NCBI RefSeq assembly: GCF_000226095.1
Contig: NC_016476.1
Span: forward strand, 3,038,001-3,102,000
Reading direction: 5' to 3'
Origin: Thermothelomyces thermophilus ATCC 42464
Taxonomy: Eukaryota; Ascomycota; Sordariomycetes; Sordariales; Chaetomiaceae
DNA length: 64,000 nt
In this document: piece after piece, positions 44,566 to 58,001 of the stretch
Layout of the letters: each line of letters starts with the position of its first letter
Position numbering within the stretch: the stretch's first letter is position 1
Notes under the pieces: generated by a model
Databases searched by the model: none
What the model saw: the letters and a program-made list of their open reading frames with translations, nothing else
What the model was told of the DNA's origin: nothing
Made by a program: the position numbers and the translations under genes

Positions 44566-46433
44566 TCACGAAATTGACATTGCCGCATCCAGAAGCGCGT
44601 AATTGGACAACTTGAGGGAAATCGGCCTCGAGGCGGGAAACTCCGGGATGAAGGTCATCCTCCCGTCCTTCTGGTACCCGACCTCGCCAAACGACTCGGA
44701 GAGTTCCTCGAAGCGAGCGTTGGGTCTGGCGCGATTCATCTCGGAGATGATGCTGTCACTCCAGACGCCTGAGCACCGCCCGTTGCGGAGAATAAAGTGA
44801 GGATTCAGTGGTGGGTACGGTGTGTCTTCGCCGAAGAGGGAGGACCAGGTTAGTCGCCATTGCTGATATTGGGCAAGTTTGGAATCAGCGCAAGGGTCGG
44901 CTTACCAAGATCAACGTAGCGGATGCGAAGATACTCAACCGACTTGAGTCTTCCCAGCGCCCGGATGCCGGCGATGACGAGCTCCTCAAACGCGTTGATG
45001 AAGTTCATGTCCGTGATCCCCGACCCGGACTCGTTCCAGTGCGCCACCTGGCGGCAGCAGTTCTTCACCGTGAGATCGATCGACTTGAGGCGCGAGTTCC
45101 TCGGGTCCTTGTGCTTCGCCATCAGGTCAATGAAGAACTGCTTGCACACCCTGCCCGTGTACGAGATGTGTTCCAGGAAGGGCGACGCGGCGCCCGCGGC
45201 CAGCCGTGAGCAAAAGTGCAGCCTATTCGATACCTTAAGAAAATACGGCGGGAACGACAGTTCGCGGCGGTAGTCCCCCTCGATGCAGAGATCGAGACTG
45301 GACAGCCGCATGGGCTTCACAAGGATGTCGGCCATGGTGAGATAACTCTTGGACTTTGGCTTGCTGTACGAGCCATGCCACTCCTGCAGATTGGGCAGGG
45401 CCGACATGATGGTTTCGAAGTCCTCCTCCCCCCTGATTAGGTTCCACTGCCCCTTGCAGATGAGCGTGCGGACCGAGTGGACTTTCGGCATCGCCCGGAC
45501 CCTGTGCTGGCTGGCATCGCGGATCCAGTGTCTCACTTTCGGCGCCTTTTTGCGTTCCCCTCCCTCCAAGGTCAAGATGCAGACTTCCGGGAGCGACTCC
45601 GCCACGAAATAGAACACCTCCTCCAGGGAACAATTATCCATTGGCAGCACGTAAGACGCCGTCGTCAGACCGTCCGGGGTAACGGTGGGGAGCGTGTTCG
45701 CATTGGACAGCGCCAGTGGCCTGTACTTGGGGTGGAACACGGGAAACCATATCTCGATGTGTTTGACGTAGGGTCGCAGATGAGGATGGGCCGCAAAATA
45801 AGCCATTGCGCTCTTGAGCGACTCGAGCGACGCCTTCAACTTGATGTGCCGGTACAGCCGCTCCTGTATCAGTATCCTCCATTCCCGGCTCACAAGTGAA
45901 AGCTCGGACAGTTCTCTTCGTCGCGGATGCCGCAGCGCGGTGCCCCAGCGAGTTATGGAGCTTTTGGACCCTGCTGAAACCCGGAACCCGAACAGATGGT
46001 CGAGAATGCATTCGTGTATTTCGGTCGGGAGATCATTGAGGCTGGTGTCAACGTTTGTCCCAACCAACGGTAGTTTGGGGGCGTCGGCGGGATCCGGAGC
46101 ATCGGGGTCTAAAACCTGGCTCGTTGGGCGGCTGACGCAGCGCAACTCGGTACTGCGCGGCTCTGGCTGGGGAAACGGCGTGCTACTCGGACGGGTGGGA
46201 GGTATGAAATCCTGTCTTCGAGCCTGGGCCAGCGGCGGAGTAGGCGACCCTGGGGACACCGGATTGGAGGCTGTTGCCATGATTGAGACGAGTTCGACGG
46301 TCGCGTGGCCGTCATCCTCTTGGTGTATTGATTGGGTTCGCGCAGCTCGAGTAACGTGGGTGTCGATCGTGAGGGACTCGGCATGGATGCTCCCGCCGTC
46401 GTCGATGGAGGTCGTTGCACACAGCGAATCCAT
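44566..46433 (-). CDS. F-box protein of unknown target (fungal family)
   Basis: Exons 46433-44906 and 44825-44566 join to 595 aa. The first 130 residues are disordered and Pro/Thr-rich. An F-box-like domain lies at about 132-205 (SLNDLPTEIHECILDHLFGF .. ELSLVSREWRILIQERLYRH). After it comes a leucine-rich helical region without regular repeats. The second exon gives DTPYPPLNPHFILRNG and GEVGYQKDGRMTFIPE, a tail I have seen in other Sordariomycete F-box proteins. The acceptor aag before ACACCG was picked because it alone keeps phase; a GACTAAC branch site lies 25 nt upstream. Without it the frame ends in intron sequence and the protein would lose its last 86 residues. Such proteins are SCF ubiquitin-ligase adaptors; the substrate is unknown. 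The frame extends above the ATG only from TTG. Confidence 0.8.
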
Positions 46434-49400
46434 GGTTCCTCCCAAGGGAATATGTATCGATGTCAATCGTCTGGCGGTTGTGGGACGACCATGGCAGAGC
46501 AGCCAAATCTTCGACCAGTGTTGGTTCGAAGCGAGAGGGCACGGGGTGGAGGAATCTCGAGTCAGGGAACAGGGCGGCGCAGGCGCGAGCTGGTTGGGTG
46601 TCGTGCTTCGGCCGTGCTAATTGGCGTCGTAAATTGGTGCCGGGGACCCTCCTACAGTTCCGCACGCTGAATTTTCCGTACAGGGAGGCGTTCGAAAATA
46701 AGGGGGGGGAAATTCACTAGTATTTTAACTGTGCTATTTGCCGTTGCAAGCGCGGGCAGTTGGCCGAGTGGTCGCGTGGACGGGCGCGGGGTCAGGGAGC
46801 ATTTGGCCTTTGACTTTGCATGGCAACCGAGGCCGCTGTGCTACGCCCCAATTACAGCGGTCGCATCATCGGAATTGCATGACTGACACTTGCATGCATA
46901 CAGTAATTACAGATGAATGCGTAAAAGTATGTGCATACCTGCATAAAGTACCTAGGTATGTATATACGGGACAAGCACTAACTAAGGTGTTCTTTCAACT
47001 GGTACGTTTGTATGTATGTACTCCGTACTCCGTACAGTGCATTACATATATTACAAATGGTCTGATATCTGGGGGGACTCTATGATCAAGGATTTGAGCT
47101 CCTCAACTTACTATTCGCGGGCAATTGCTACTCTCCAAGTAGTTTCTACCCATGGGTGAGTGAGAATTGAACACCTCAGTACCGACTTCGAAGAATACAG
47201 TAACGCGATCGAACCACCCGCCGGTGGCCCAAAAAAATTTCTATCCTTGTAAATCTATATACAGTGTCGTCCGTCATACTCTCGTGCACTGTCTAAACGT
47301 TGTATACATACGTAGTACACACTCATACAGCCTCCAGCTAGAAATCGAAATGCAGAGCGTCAAATTACACGCAACCTTACGCAGCGACATAGTCGCTAGA
47401 AGGCATGCTAAACTCCGAAACAGAACCCCGACGTCAAGTCCATCTCCCGCGAGCATTTGCAAACCCTACCGGCATCATGGGGAGGTAATTGGAGCAATGG
47501 CTTGAAATTTAGCAGGCTTTCCGTCAATTCCCAATTAGAAAGTTCCGCTTGTAACCGCATATTCGCCTCCCATCTCCAGCTCGCCGTCGAACAGCTCTGC
47601 TAGAAAACGTAGAGGGTGTTTTCGCACTTGCACTTCGTCTCCGTCTTATAATCATGCGATGGAGAGATGGAGCACGGCAACGGCGTTTATGATGTTGGTT
47701 CTCTTAACGCTGTTGGGTTCCTTGTTACGACTTGTTTGTTGGCCGTTGATGTTGGCCTGCCTAAAGAGACTGGGGTGCTTTTCGAACATCTGGATCGTGG
47801 TGTATCCCAACCTGTGATTGACTGGGGATTGGCAGCTGTTGTTTCCGTTCCAAGAAGATGGTCCCAGGGTTTAAAGCTGCCAGATTACGCAGCAACCTTG
47901 GAGCGACACTCGACTTCACGACCGCTTCCACCAACATCCTGCACGCAGCCATGTCTCGATTCCAGCTCTAACACTCAGGACCGGAAGCAACGCCTGTCGA
48001 GCATAGCTCAGCATTGTTTGCCTTCGAGACGCCGGGTACCAAACCAATAAAATCACAGCGAATGATGGACGACGTTATCCTATCGGCCACCAGCATCCCA
48101 AACAACAAGGAAACTCGCCGACGCAGCTCCTCACTAACACTCCCCTGCATTGATCACCGGCGGCAAGCAGGGGGCGTAAACATCGTCCTCGATCCAAAAG
48201 TTGAAGCTGAAGTCAGCTCTGCGCGACTCCCTTGTCGCCACTCAAACTGATAGTGTCGAATTTCGACCAGTTGACTGCTCGCTGAGAGACGACTTGTCTG
48301 TCGTGATGATCCGGCTGCCGTCATTCCGAACAGATCAGGCGGCTGATTCCTGCCGCCATCGAGAATGGGCAAAGCGAGAAATGAACAGCAGCAGTCCTCA
48401 AATATTTCTTCAAAACAATGATAGGGGCGTAGGTACAAATTCTTCTTTGGCCGTGATGGGGAACAAAAAAGGGAAGAGGAGGAGATTAAAAGAGAAAAAG
48501 GAAACAAAAGCAACAGCCTGGCTAATCACGGTAAAAGAAGCCAATACCTACTTGCATCATAAGCAAGGCCAACACTTCGGTCATATTGGCCCTTCCTATT
48601 GTGCACAATGATATGTCGACTCCGTCCTGGTCCCCCAAAGGGGAAGCGGTGTACGTCCCGGTACCAGTTGATTGCGACAGCAGAGGCCGGCTCTTGACCG
48701 AGGCGCTCCCCGCCTCGAATAACTCACATCCTTCTCATGGTTCTGAGCCAGGTGGCTTGTGGGTACCTAGAGATGTGTGGCTTGTCGAAGCCACCGCGAA
48801 GTTGCGAGTCCAGGCTTCTAATGGCCGGGAACCGTACTGGATAATCTTCTGGAGACGGACATTGTCGGGATGGAGGGGCCATGAGCAATTGGTCAGATTC
48901 TGCGCTTCGGCAGGCATCCCCGGTTACGGACCTCCGAACCCGGTTCGGTGGCGGCGGGCCGTCACGGCCCCACCTGCGGAGCATGGAATGCCATTTTTGG
49001 ATTGTAATCAAAGAGTCAGAAGAAAAAGGTCATGATGGGTGGGGGATGTTTGTCCATGGTCTGGTGTCACACGAGTGGTCCTTGCCAAAAGATATTAGCT
49101 CTTTAGGCATCAGTGCTTTGCCGTGGTGGTATGTATCAACGCCTTCGGGTTAGGGGTGTCTGCCAACCGTAGGGTTCTTGTAGAGAACCTCGACAATGTG
49201 AGCTCTCATAGATAGGGTTTTCCGTGACGGAGAGTTATTCCGTACTCACACGACGTGTCACAAAGATCCAGGTTCCCGAGTATTTGGGTTCCAGAGCTTG
49301 CCGAGAAATGCCGAGTTGCAGTGACCCCATATCAATGGGCTGGCCAGCTGGGATGAGGGTGAGAGGAGTCGTAGGGCTCGCTTGGCATCTGTTGTCTCAG

Positions 49401-51997
49401 TAGTGCGCCCCATCGGATTGCACTGATCCTGACAAGGTTCCTGCAAGCGGGAACTGGGGAAACTCTGCACAAACACCATACGCCGAACTGCGTATGTACG
49501 CGCTCGCAAGGTAGTGTATTGGAGCACACCACACTAAATAGCAGGGTCCTGAAGAATCACCGAGCAATCTCGCAGAGGACCAACTAGTGGCAGATCCCCG
49601 ACACGGTGGTAGCATTCGGGAGCATCAAATCTTGGCTCTTGGCACTCGGGGGTGAAGCCAGAGTTTCAGATGCTCCGAACCCCACAGTACGGCAGCGCGT
49701 CGTCATGCTGAAACTGCAAGAAAAGCGCCCGTCGAGGGCTGGAACGGCCCCTCCTGTTGGCTGATTGTTGTATATGGCGCTACGACAACTACCCCTGAAT
49801 TTGCGCCCTGGACGTTGCTCCCCCGCCCCACGCATACGCACACGCGGTGCCTTAAAACACTTCGCTTGGCACCGCATGAGCCCGATATGTTTCGCGGCTG
49901 GCCGAGACTCTGCCGTAGAAGAGAAGAGTGCACACGTAATCCGCAGGCATGGGAAGCTTCACACTTGAAAGGGGTGCGGTGCCTTTCTGTCAGAGGTTCA
50001 AAGATCAGGGCAAGGTTACCATGAGGTTGTCCGATACCTACCTAATGTAGGTAGGTATACTGTGTACGGATTACTCCGTACTACCGTAGTATGGCGCTCC
50101 GTCTAAACGGCCCACAATCAACTGGGTCCCGTAACCGCGTAATCTCCGTACACCAGGTACTTTGGTAAATAACGAATAAAGTATGTACTGAGGTACCTGG
50201 CCTGCTGCAGCATCCTCGGTTTCAGAATAGTACTGTACCCCGTAGACCCCAGGAGAACCCATTGTCCTCGTCAACAACCTGCGACGAGTTCTGAGAGGGT
50301 ACTTTTGTGCAATTCACGTCACCGGAACATGACGCGCCTTGGGCTCGCCACTAGTCACTGCCATGATGGCTAGGGGCCCTGCTTGACAAACAACCACCCA
50401 ACACAAATGGATCGCCAAGCTGCAGGTCAAGAGCCTCATCTCGATGTCGACCACAACGCCGCCTACCACCCCACACATGCAACCGTCCACTGGGGTCTCG
50501 CATCCCCAGGGCCTGGCGCCTAAAATTACGAAGGGATACTACAGCCGACTGATAAAACGGCGAAAATAAAATAAAATAAAATATTGAAAAAGAAAAGAAG
50601 ATGGAGGAAAATGAAAGATAATAAGCGAAAAAAAAATTAAGCCAAAAAATAAGAGAGAGGAACGCATGGCCTGCATTGCAAGTTCCCACTAACATGTGGC
50701 TCCCTACTACTACTTACAAACCGCCCAAGGACAGAACAGACGACGCAATTGCCTGTCTTGAGTGGGTGAAAGGATCTCTCGCCCAGGTGGACAACCCGCA
50801 TAATGGAGGCGCCGTGGTGGATTTTGCCATGCAGGAGCCAACCGCCAGCGGCCATGAACCCGCCCAGCACGATCACTCTACCAAGTAACGTTAAAGAGGC
50901 GATCCCTCATGCGCCGGAGTAACTAACGGAGTACCTTCTCATTGATCTTACTGACTTGTTAGTCCGCGCTGACGGCCAACAGTTCAACCAGCCCGGTGAT
51001 CAGCAGCTCGAGGGCTTGCACTGGCCATCCGCCGGGCGCTTGGCTGAGCGAGCATCCGCGGGTCAGCCACAGCCGCCGGTCTGATGTGGCCGTGGCATGA
51101 CCTCAGCTTGTTTATGGGTTATTAGATCTGGCTTAGATCCGGCTTATTTAGATATCTATCTAGTCGAGGCAGGGGGTTCGAGAGACCGTTTGGTTTGGTT
51201 CATCCGACGTTTGCCTCTCTGAGCTCGGTGAGTGAGAGCTTCGGTTGCGACGGCCAAGCATCGCGGGGCCGCACTCGCAGGCTGCTTCGCACCACGGAAC
51301 TCATCCGAGCTACGGAGTCCCTCCGTACGCTACTCGAGTACGTCCGTCCTCTGTAGGCATCTCGAGCCGTCGCCAGCATTTGAGACCAATGGAAGGGGGT
51401 TTCCTCCCGTGCAACTTTGGTTGAAACCTTCAAAGCGTCCCCCGACTGGGGCAACCGTTTGACTTGGATCCACACTTCAGGGGTAGAGAGGCTCCTCTCG
51501 ACAACCCCCTGTATTTCTGTAACCCCCCTTGAACGCCGTACATGGCACCACAACACCAAACAAGCCATGCTGCTTGGAATCTTCGCTCCGAAAAGAGCCC
51601 CCCCCGGGCCCTCCAACTTCATGCGCTCCCTCCTCAGTTAAATAGCGGCCGCTCTGCTCCATGGAGTATTGCTCTCTTCATTAGGCTGTTGTGATTTGCT
51701 TGCTTGTTTTCCTTTCCTTTTCCGCACACCCATTCCCTCTTTTCACTGGGTCGAGGCTCTCTCCACCGATAACCTTCGATCCGCACATTTTTGCTCTTCA
51801 CTACTATCGGGTGCTGTGCATCTCTATTTTTTTCTCTTAATTCTTTCTCCCCCTGGGTGGCTCTGCCTCGTCGCAGATCACCGTGTCTTTCACGGCCTTT
51901 CTTCTCTGTTGTCTCGCCCTCTCCCCTTCACACCATTTATTCCGGTCACTCCTTTCTTTGACTGCCAAGACCGAGATCCATCAAGACCACAACGATC
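46434..51997. other. 5.5-kb region without a supportable gene
   Basis: No open frame here shows a domain or a splice-linked partner. The longest are 127 codons at 47667-48050, 136 at 48201-48611, a 140-codon frame from ATG 48613 to 49035, and 140 at 51622-51200 (-). Spacer motifs occur at about 47017-47034, 50064-50083 and 51310-51340, and a hairpin at 50034-50058. The last 300 bases are the pyrimidine-rich leader of the subtilase gene. Long non-coding RNA genes or unrecognised short genes cannot be excluded. Confidence 0.5.
50034..50058. repeat. 11-bp perfect hairpin with 3-nt loop
   Basis: ATACCTACCTA (50034-50044), loop ATG, TAGGTAGGTAT (50048-50058). The arms are perfect inverted copies. 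A spacer motif copy (GTACGGATTACTCCGTAC) follows directly at 50064. Confidence 0.85.
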
Positions 51998-53535
<1,538 letters not shown>

Positions 53536-54694
53536 AGAGGCGGGCGGGGTGGCCACAACGTCCACCTAATCGGACACACCGATTCTGGCAATCATGATGG
53601 GTTTGTATATATTTACAGCCGATAAACACTTTGTGAATGATTCATGTCGGGGCGAGTTGGGCGAGTGTCTGATCTGTACATACATACATATACACTGAGC
53701 CCCATGTTTCCCAAAGGGTCCTGTTTGTTTGTTTTTTCTTCCTCTTCTTTAAGGGCTCGGGTGACAGCTGGAGAGCCGAGCAAGCAGCACATAAAATGGC
53801 TTGCGAATTCAGGATACATTGATTATGTCATGGACCCAAGGAAACACCCTCTTCCTGCGCCGTCCACTGCACCAACTTCTCCTCAAACACGATCAACCAC
53901 GTAGGAACAGCAGACGAAAACGTCACCTGGCCGCGATTGACATACCCAAAGTGAGACGTGGAGGAGACGGGGGTTGCGTGCTTCGGCCGGATGAGGTTTT
54001 CAGACCGACTACGGTACTGGATCTTAGCAGCACAAAGATCACCTACCCAGAGTAAGTAGTTGGACAAGCGCTTTCACTCGGAACTCAGAGCCAACGGAAA
54101 TCGGATGAGGCATCAAGATTTTTCGAGGGGCAACTACTCCGTCGGACAACCGAGTCCTGTGTGCAAGCGCCGCATTTCGTCATTGTAGATGTTGGAGACA
54201 TGTTTGCAGTCCGCCCTAAGCAGGCCATTCCGTCGGAGAAGAGGGAAAGACCCGGCCGAGGGCGTGCCCGGGTTCCAGGCTACTTGCCACGAGGGTTTCA
54301 TATCAGCACATCTTCGGCACAACCACAGCCATTGAGCCCGATTGCCCCGAGAGGGGAAAGGGCGGCTGAATTGCAATTTGACATCCGTGCTTGTTGTTAC
54401 CCTTGTTTAGCAAAGCCAGTGGGGGTCATCAATACCACCTCCAAGGCGCGCATATCACGGCAACACCTGGCCCGATAAAACAGAAGCCAAACACGTGTGT
54501 ATTATGTTGGTATTAGATGTTCGCTTCTCCCAACCGGAGCTGATGCCCGCGCCAGATCCCGCGCCCAACAGTTCACTCGTAATCGTTGTATACATGACCG
54601 CCTGTATCGAAGGGTATGTGTCATTAGCAAGGTATATAGAAACGTGAACCGAAAATGCTCATCTCGCCGTGGCCTGTCCCGCAAGTGACTCTGA
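53536..54694. other. Convergent spacer of subtilase and ERG9
   Basis: 1.16 kb. A TACATACATACATATAC microsatellite lies at about 53678-53694 in the subtilase 3' region. An orphan coding-like stretch on the minus strand is listed separately. No complete gene is recognised. Confidence 0.45.
53828..54022 (-). other. Orphan coding-like stretch, possible last exon of a lost or undetected gene
   Basis: After a plausible acceptor (tgctaag) the minus strand reads 64 codons to a TGA. They include SHFGYVNRGQVTFSSAVP and TWLIVFEEKLVQWTAQ, with a balanced composition and codon choice unlike the chance frames nearby. I do not recognise the family, and no upstream exon with a matching donor is clear in the next 600 bases. 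It may be the remains of a gene, a small gene with an unseen first exon, or chance. Confidence 0.25.
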
Positions 54695-56368
54695 TCAGAG
54701 CTCGTCGCGTCCAGGAACGGGGGACGGCGTTGGAGGAAGGCTGCCGCCGAGCGCATTGTCGAGCTTTTGGAACATCTTGTCCATGCGAGCGCCCATGTAC
54801 CAAGCCAATCCGACCTGGAGCGAAGTTAGTCCTGGGGACGGAAGGCCAATCAAAAAGGAAAAGGTAGAAGAGAATGTGAACATGATTTCCCACAGTGGGG
54901 ACGGAGAAATGAATATCCGTTAACGAAGAAAGGGGGGGTTAGGATTGTTGCTCACCATCAAAAGCCCGATAACGACCATTGTCGCAATAGCGGAACACAC
55001 CAGCAGGAAAGCTTCGCCGCTATCCATAGAAGGCTCCTTTTCGCCGTTCTGAGTCGTGGCCGCCGTGACCTTCTTGGGGTCCTGGGTGGGGAAGATGGAC
55101 TCGATGAATTGTTCGATCTGCCCGCGTTGTCAGAAAGCTGCCAGCGGTGGCGAGAATAAGGGCAGGAATCAAGCGCACATACCTTCCCGCACTGGATGCT
55201 AATAGCTAGATAGTTGGGATCTCTTGGGTCATTCTTCTGGTGTATCCTCCTCACGTATCTGCGGAACACGCCGCAAACCACGCGCAAGTTTTGTGTCGAC
55301 TCCAACATGAGTTGGCAGGCATCACCCTTGGTGATCTTGACGTTTTTCTCGAAAATTTCCGGGTTGCGGAAGACGAGTTCCAAGGTCGCAATGGCCATGC
55401 TCTGAGGGATGGCAACAAAGTTGAAGACGCTCTGGTCGCGAACGCCAGCCATGTAGAACAAGCATTCGTCGGCGTGCTTCAGGGCGTTTAGCACCATGTG
55501 GGAACTGCATTGTAACGCCTTCTCGCGGTTTTCGGGCGCAAACAGATCATCCCACTTGTCGACATACTGGCTCCAGATCTCCTTGGGCCAGAAGCGCCGG
55601 TTGTCGATCCAATCCTCGTGCACGTCACGGATGATGTTCGTCTTCTGCAGGAACTGGCCCATGCTTTCCGTGAGATCGGTGCGCACCAGCAGCTGTGGGT
55701 TGGCCAGCTCGCTCTTGACAAACAGCCGCGTAAGGCCCTCGCCTACCAGGCCGGCCACGTAATGGCAGTACAGCTCGTAGTCTTCAATGGTATTGACTCC
55801 GTTGGTGTTGTGTTCGGCGTTTAGGGCATAATCGGCCATGCCATTTCCCATCTTGATGGTGATGTCCTTGATGATCTCGTAGTAGGGCCGCTTCACCTTC
55901 TTCAGCTCGACGATGACGTTGTCGAAGTGCACCAGGAGGTCGCGGTCCTTCTCGTTTGGCCCATTCTTGTCAAATGTCCACCCATCCTGCTCCATATACA
56001 CGTGGAAGTTCCGCAACAGTGGCTCCTTCTCCTTGATGTCGATTGTCATATCATCCTCAATGGTATCCAGGCCACGAAGTACGAGGTAAAAGAGGCAGAC
56101 TGGCATCAGCAACTCGGGGTTGAGCTCTTTGATGACCGACGCAAATGACCGCGACGTCATGTCGAGGTATTTAAAGCATGTTCTCTCCGTCTCCGTCTCC
56201 TTGGAGGGGTCACGCTTATGGACGGGATCGTGCCATACTTTCCTGTAAAAGCGGATTAGCTAAGCGGACGTAGGGGTGGTGAAGAAAAGGCAATGTGCAC
56301 CATTGAAGGATGGACCGAAGCTGGTTCGGGTGGAGGAGGAAGTAAAGGGCTTGTTGAGCGGCGCCCAT
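54695..56368 (-). CDS. ERG9: Squalene synthase (farnesyl-diphosphate farnesyltransferase)
   Basis: Exons 56368-56301, 56242-55183, 55117-54956 and 54814-54695 join in phase to 469 aa. The N-terminal exon gives [20 protein letters not shown]. The first Asp-rich motif DTIED lies at about 82-86 and the second, DVHED, at about 229-233. Between them sit [13 protein letters not shown] and [12 protein letters not shown], all squalene synthase signatures. The C-terminal membrane anchor ([26 protein letters not shown]) is interrupted by intron 3. The enzyme joins two farnesyl diphosphates to squalene with NADPH at the ER, the first committed step to ergosterol. For intron 3 the acceptor ctccag is used; an earlier ccccag 17 nt upstream overlaps the GACTAAC branch site. 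A 23-bp tandem duplication lies 190-235 bp above the start. Confidence 0.96.
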
Positions 56369-58001
56369 TCTCAGTTCTTCAGCAAAGGCGGCCTCAAGAA
56401 AGAAAGGGGTTGGCGAGATAGACAGTAACGATCTGAGTCGGCCAAGGAGAATATTCGTCAAATGAGCGCGACCCTCAAGTTACGTGTCTTCAATACGGGG
56501 CCTCAATTGGCAACAATTCGTCACCAAGGAGTTTCGCGTATCGTGGATGAGAACTTGGGCTTGAGGATACCGCGACGAAGGGCTTGAGGATACCGCGACG
56601 AAGTTGCGGAGAACTGGGCGACTTACCCCAAGATAAAGGTAGAGAGGCTCCATGGGGAACTTGTCCTCTCTATTGGCCTGGGCGGAAAATTGAGCTGGTC
56701 CCTGGCTCGCTCTAATGCCTGGCGGTCCCACACGTTCAGGGACGGGCGTCGCCGTCGCGTTTCATTGGTCAGATGCGTCGGGCCGGCGCTTCTGCCCCGT
56801 TGTCGGACTAACTAGCGGCCAACACTGGCATTGCTCCATCTATACTCCGTAAATCCGTCGATGGAGTGTCATGAAGAGCCCCAGACTGGAGTACTGTGTA
56901 GGCGGAACATGGGAAGATATGGAGTGCAGCCGTAACCAGCCACAGCCATCTGTCTCATCTGTTTGCTAGCTGCGAGCCATGCGGCTCCCAATGGAATCAG
57001 ATCCCTCAACTGCTGTGGGGCCTGCTCTTCCCTCTGGGATTGCCAAAGGTTTCCCAAAATCTCAAGTCTGCAAAAGGGTGGGAAAAAATTGGAAAAAAGG
57101 AAAAGAAAAGACGCAGACACACACACACAGACAGAAAGAGGTAGATATGATGATGACGAAGTAAAGGCTAAAGGGTAAGTTGCAGGTTCTCTGTTAGGCG
57201 CGTGCAAGCTCACTACTCTAGGGACCACAGGATGTTCTGTTCAGTCCGCGGTCTTCAGTGTAGTATTCCGTAAGTGTCTACGATAGCAAAAGAAACATAC
57301 AAACGTGATTCGCCGAAACGTGATTTGCGACTGACCACACGCGCCGTGGACAGCAGATCAAGGTGCAGCAGAGCATTTATGCTCTGGGCAGTGTATGTAT
57401 GTGCATAAGATACTTTCTCCATACCCTTTCCCAGTTGCCAAATCAGGTAGGCAGTACGGATACTCCGTACAGATCGTTGCAAGGTATTGCATTTATGTAC
57501 TTGTATGTCTATGCCTTAAGTACATACAGGCACACATCGTTCACCGGTGCACATCTCTCCCACCTACTCTCGTGTGCATTTGGTAACCGCGGAGCTGGGT
57601 GAGGTGCGTTGTATTTAAACAATTCACACGAGGACAAATGGCAATTGTATTAACCGGCTATTGGTGCCGAACAAAATCGATAGCTGCTGGTTTCTTAGCG
57701 CCGTAACGGATCTAGGCCCGCCTGGCAAAACTAAGCTCAACTTGACGTTCTGGACAGATATATATATACATATATGTGTGTCGGCTTTCCAGAATCTTTT
57801 TTTTTTCCATGAGCTCGGCAGGGTTTGGCATCGCCCTCGTCGCATTTGCTTCTCGTCACTCGCGAATGATTTTCGAGGACCCATCTCAGTTAGTTTGTAA
57901 CTGAACAGGACACGCAAAGCCAAGACTCTCCCGAACTTGAAAGCCACGTCTCTGTTCAAACGATCCATTCGAGGGCACACACCGGACGGTATTCGGTGCT
58001 A
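56369..58001. promoter_or_regulatory. Divergent spacer between ERG9 and the epimerase/reductase gene
   Basis: 1.6 kb between divergent starts. Besides the 23-bp duplication it has spacer motif copies near 56844 (ACTCCGTAAATCCG) and 57456-57471, an (AC)n run near 57117-57130 and a TATATATACATATATGTG stretch at about 57760-57780. Frames up to 119 codons are motif-free. No sterol-response element was evident. Confidence 0.4.
56557..56602. repeat. Exact 23-bp tandem duplication in the ERG9 upstream region
   Basis: The 23-mer starting GGGCTTGAGGATACC and ending GCGACGAA occurs twice head to tail, at 56557-56579 and 56580-56602, without a mismatch. Confidence 0.9.

Noticed and set aside
44850-44906. 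F-box protein ending at 44850 by read-through (KPTLALIPNLPNISNGD)
   Set aside because: The donor gtaagc, a GACTAAC branch site and an in-phase acceptor lead to a longer conserved-looking tail.
46752-46790. tRNA-Ser/Leu-like start (GTTGGCCGAGTGGTC)
   Set aside because: The D-arm-like words are followed by no anticodon arm or TTCGA arm, so no cloverleaf can be drawn.
48613-49035. 140-codon ATG frame
   Set aside because: Open and of moderate composition but without a motif, signal or splice partner; kept only as a candidate in the gene-poor region.
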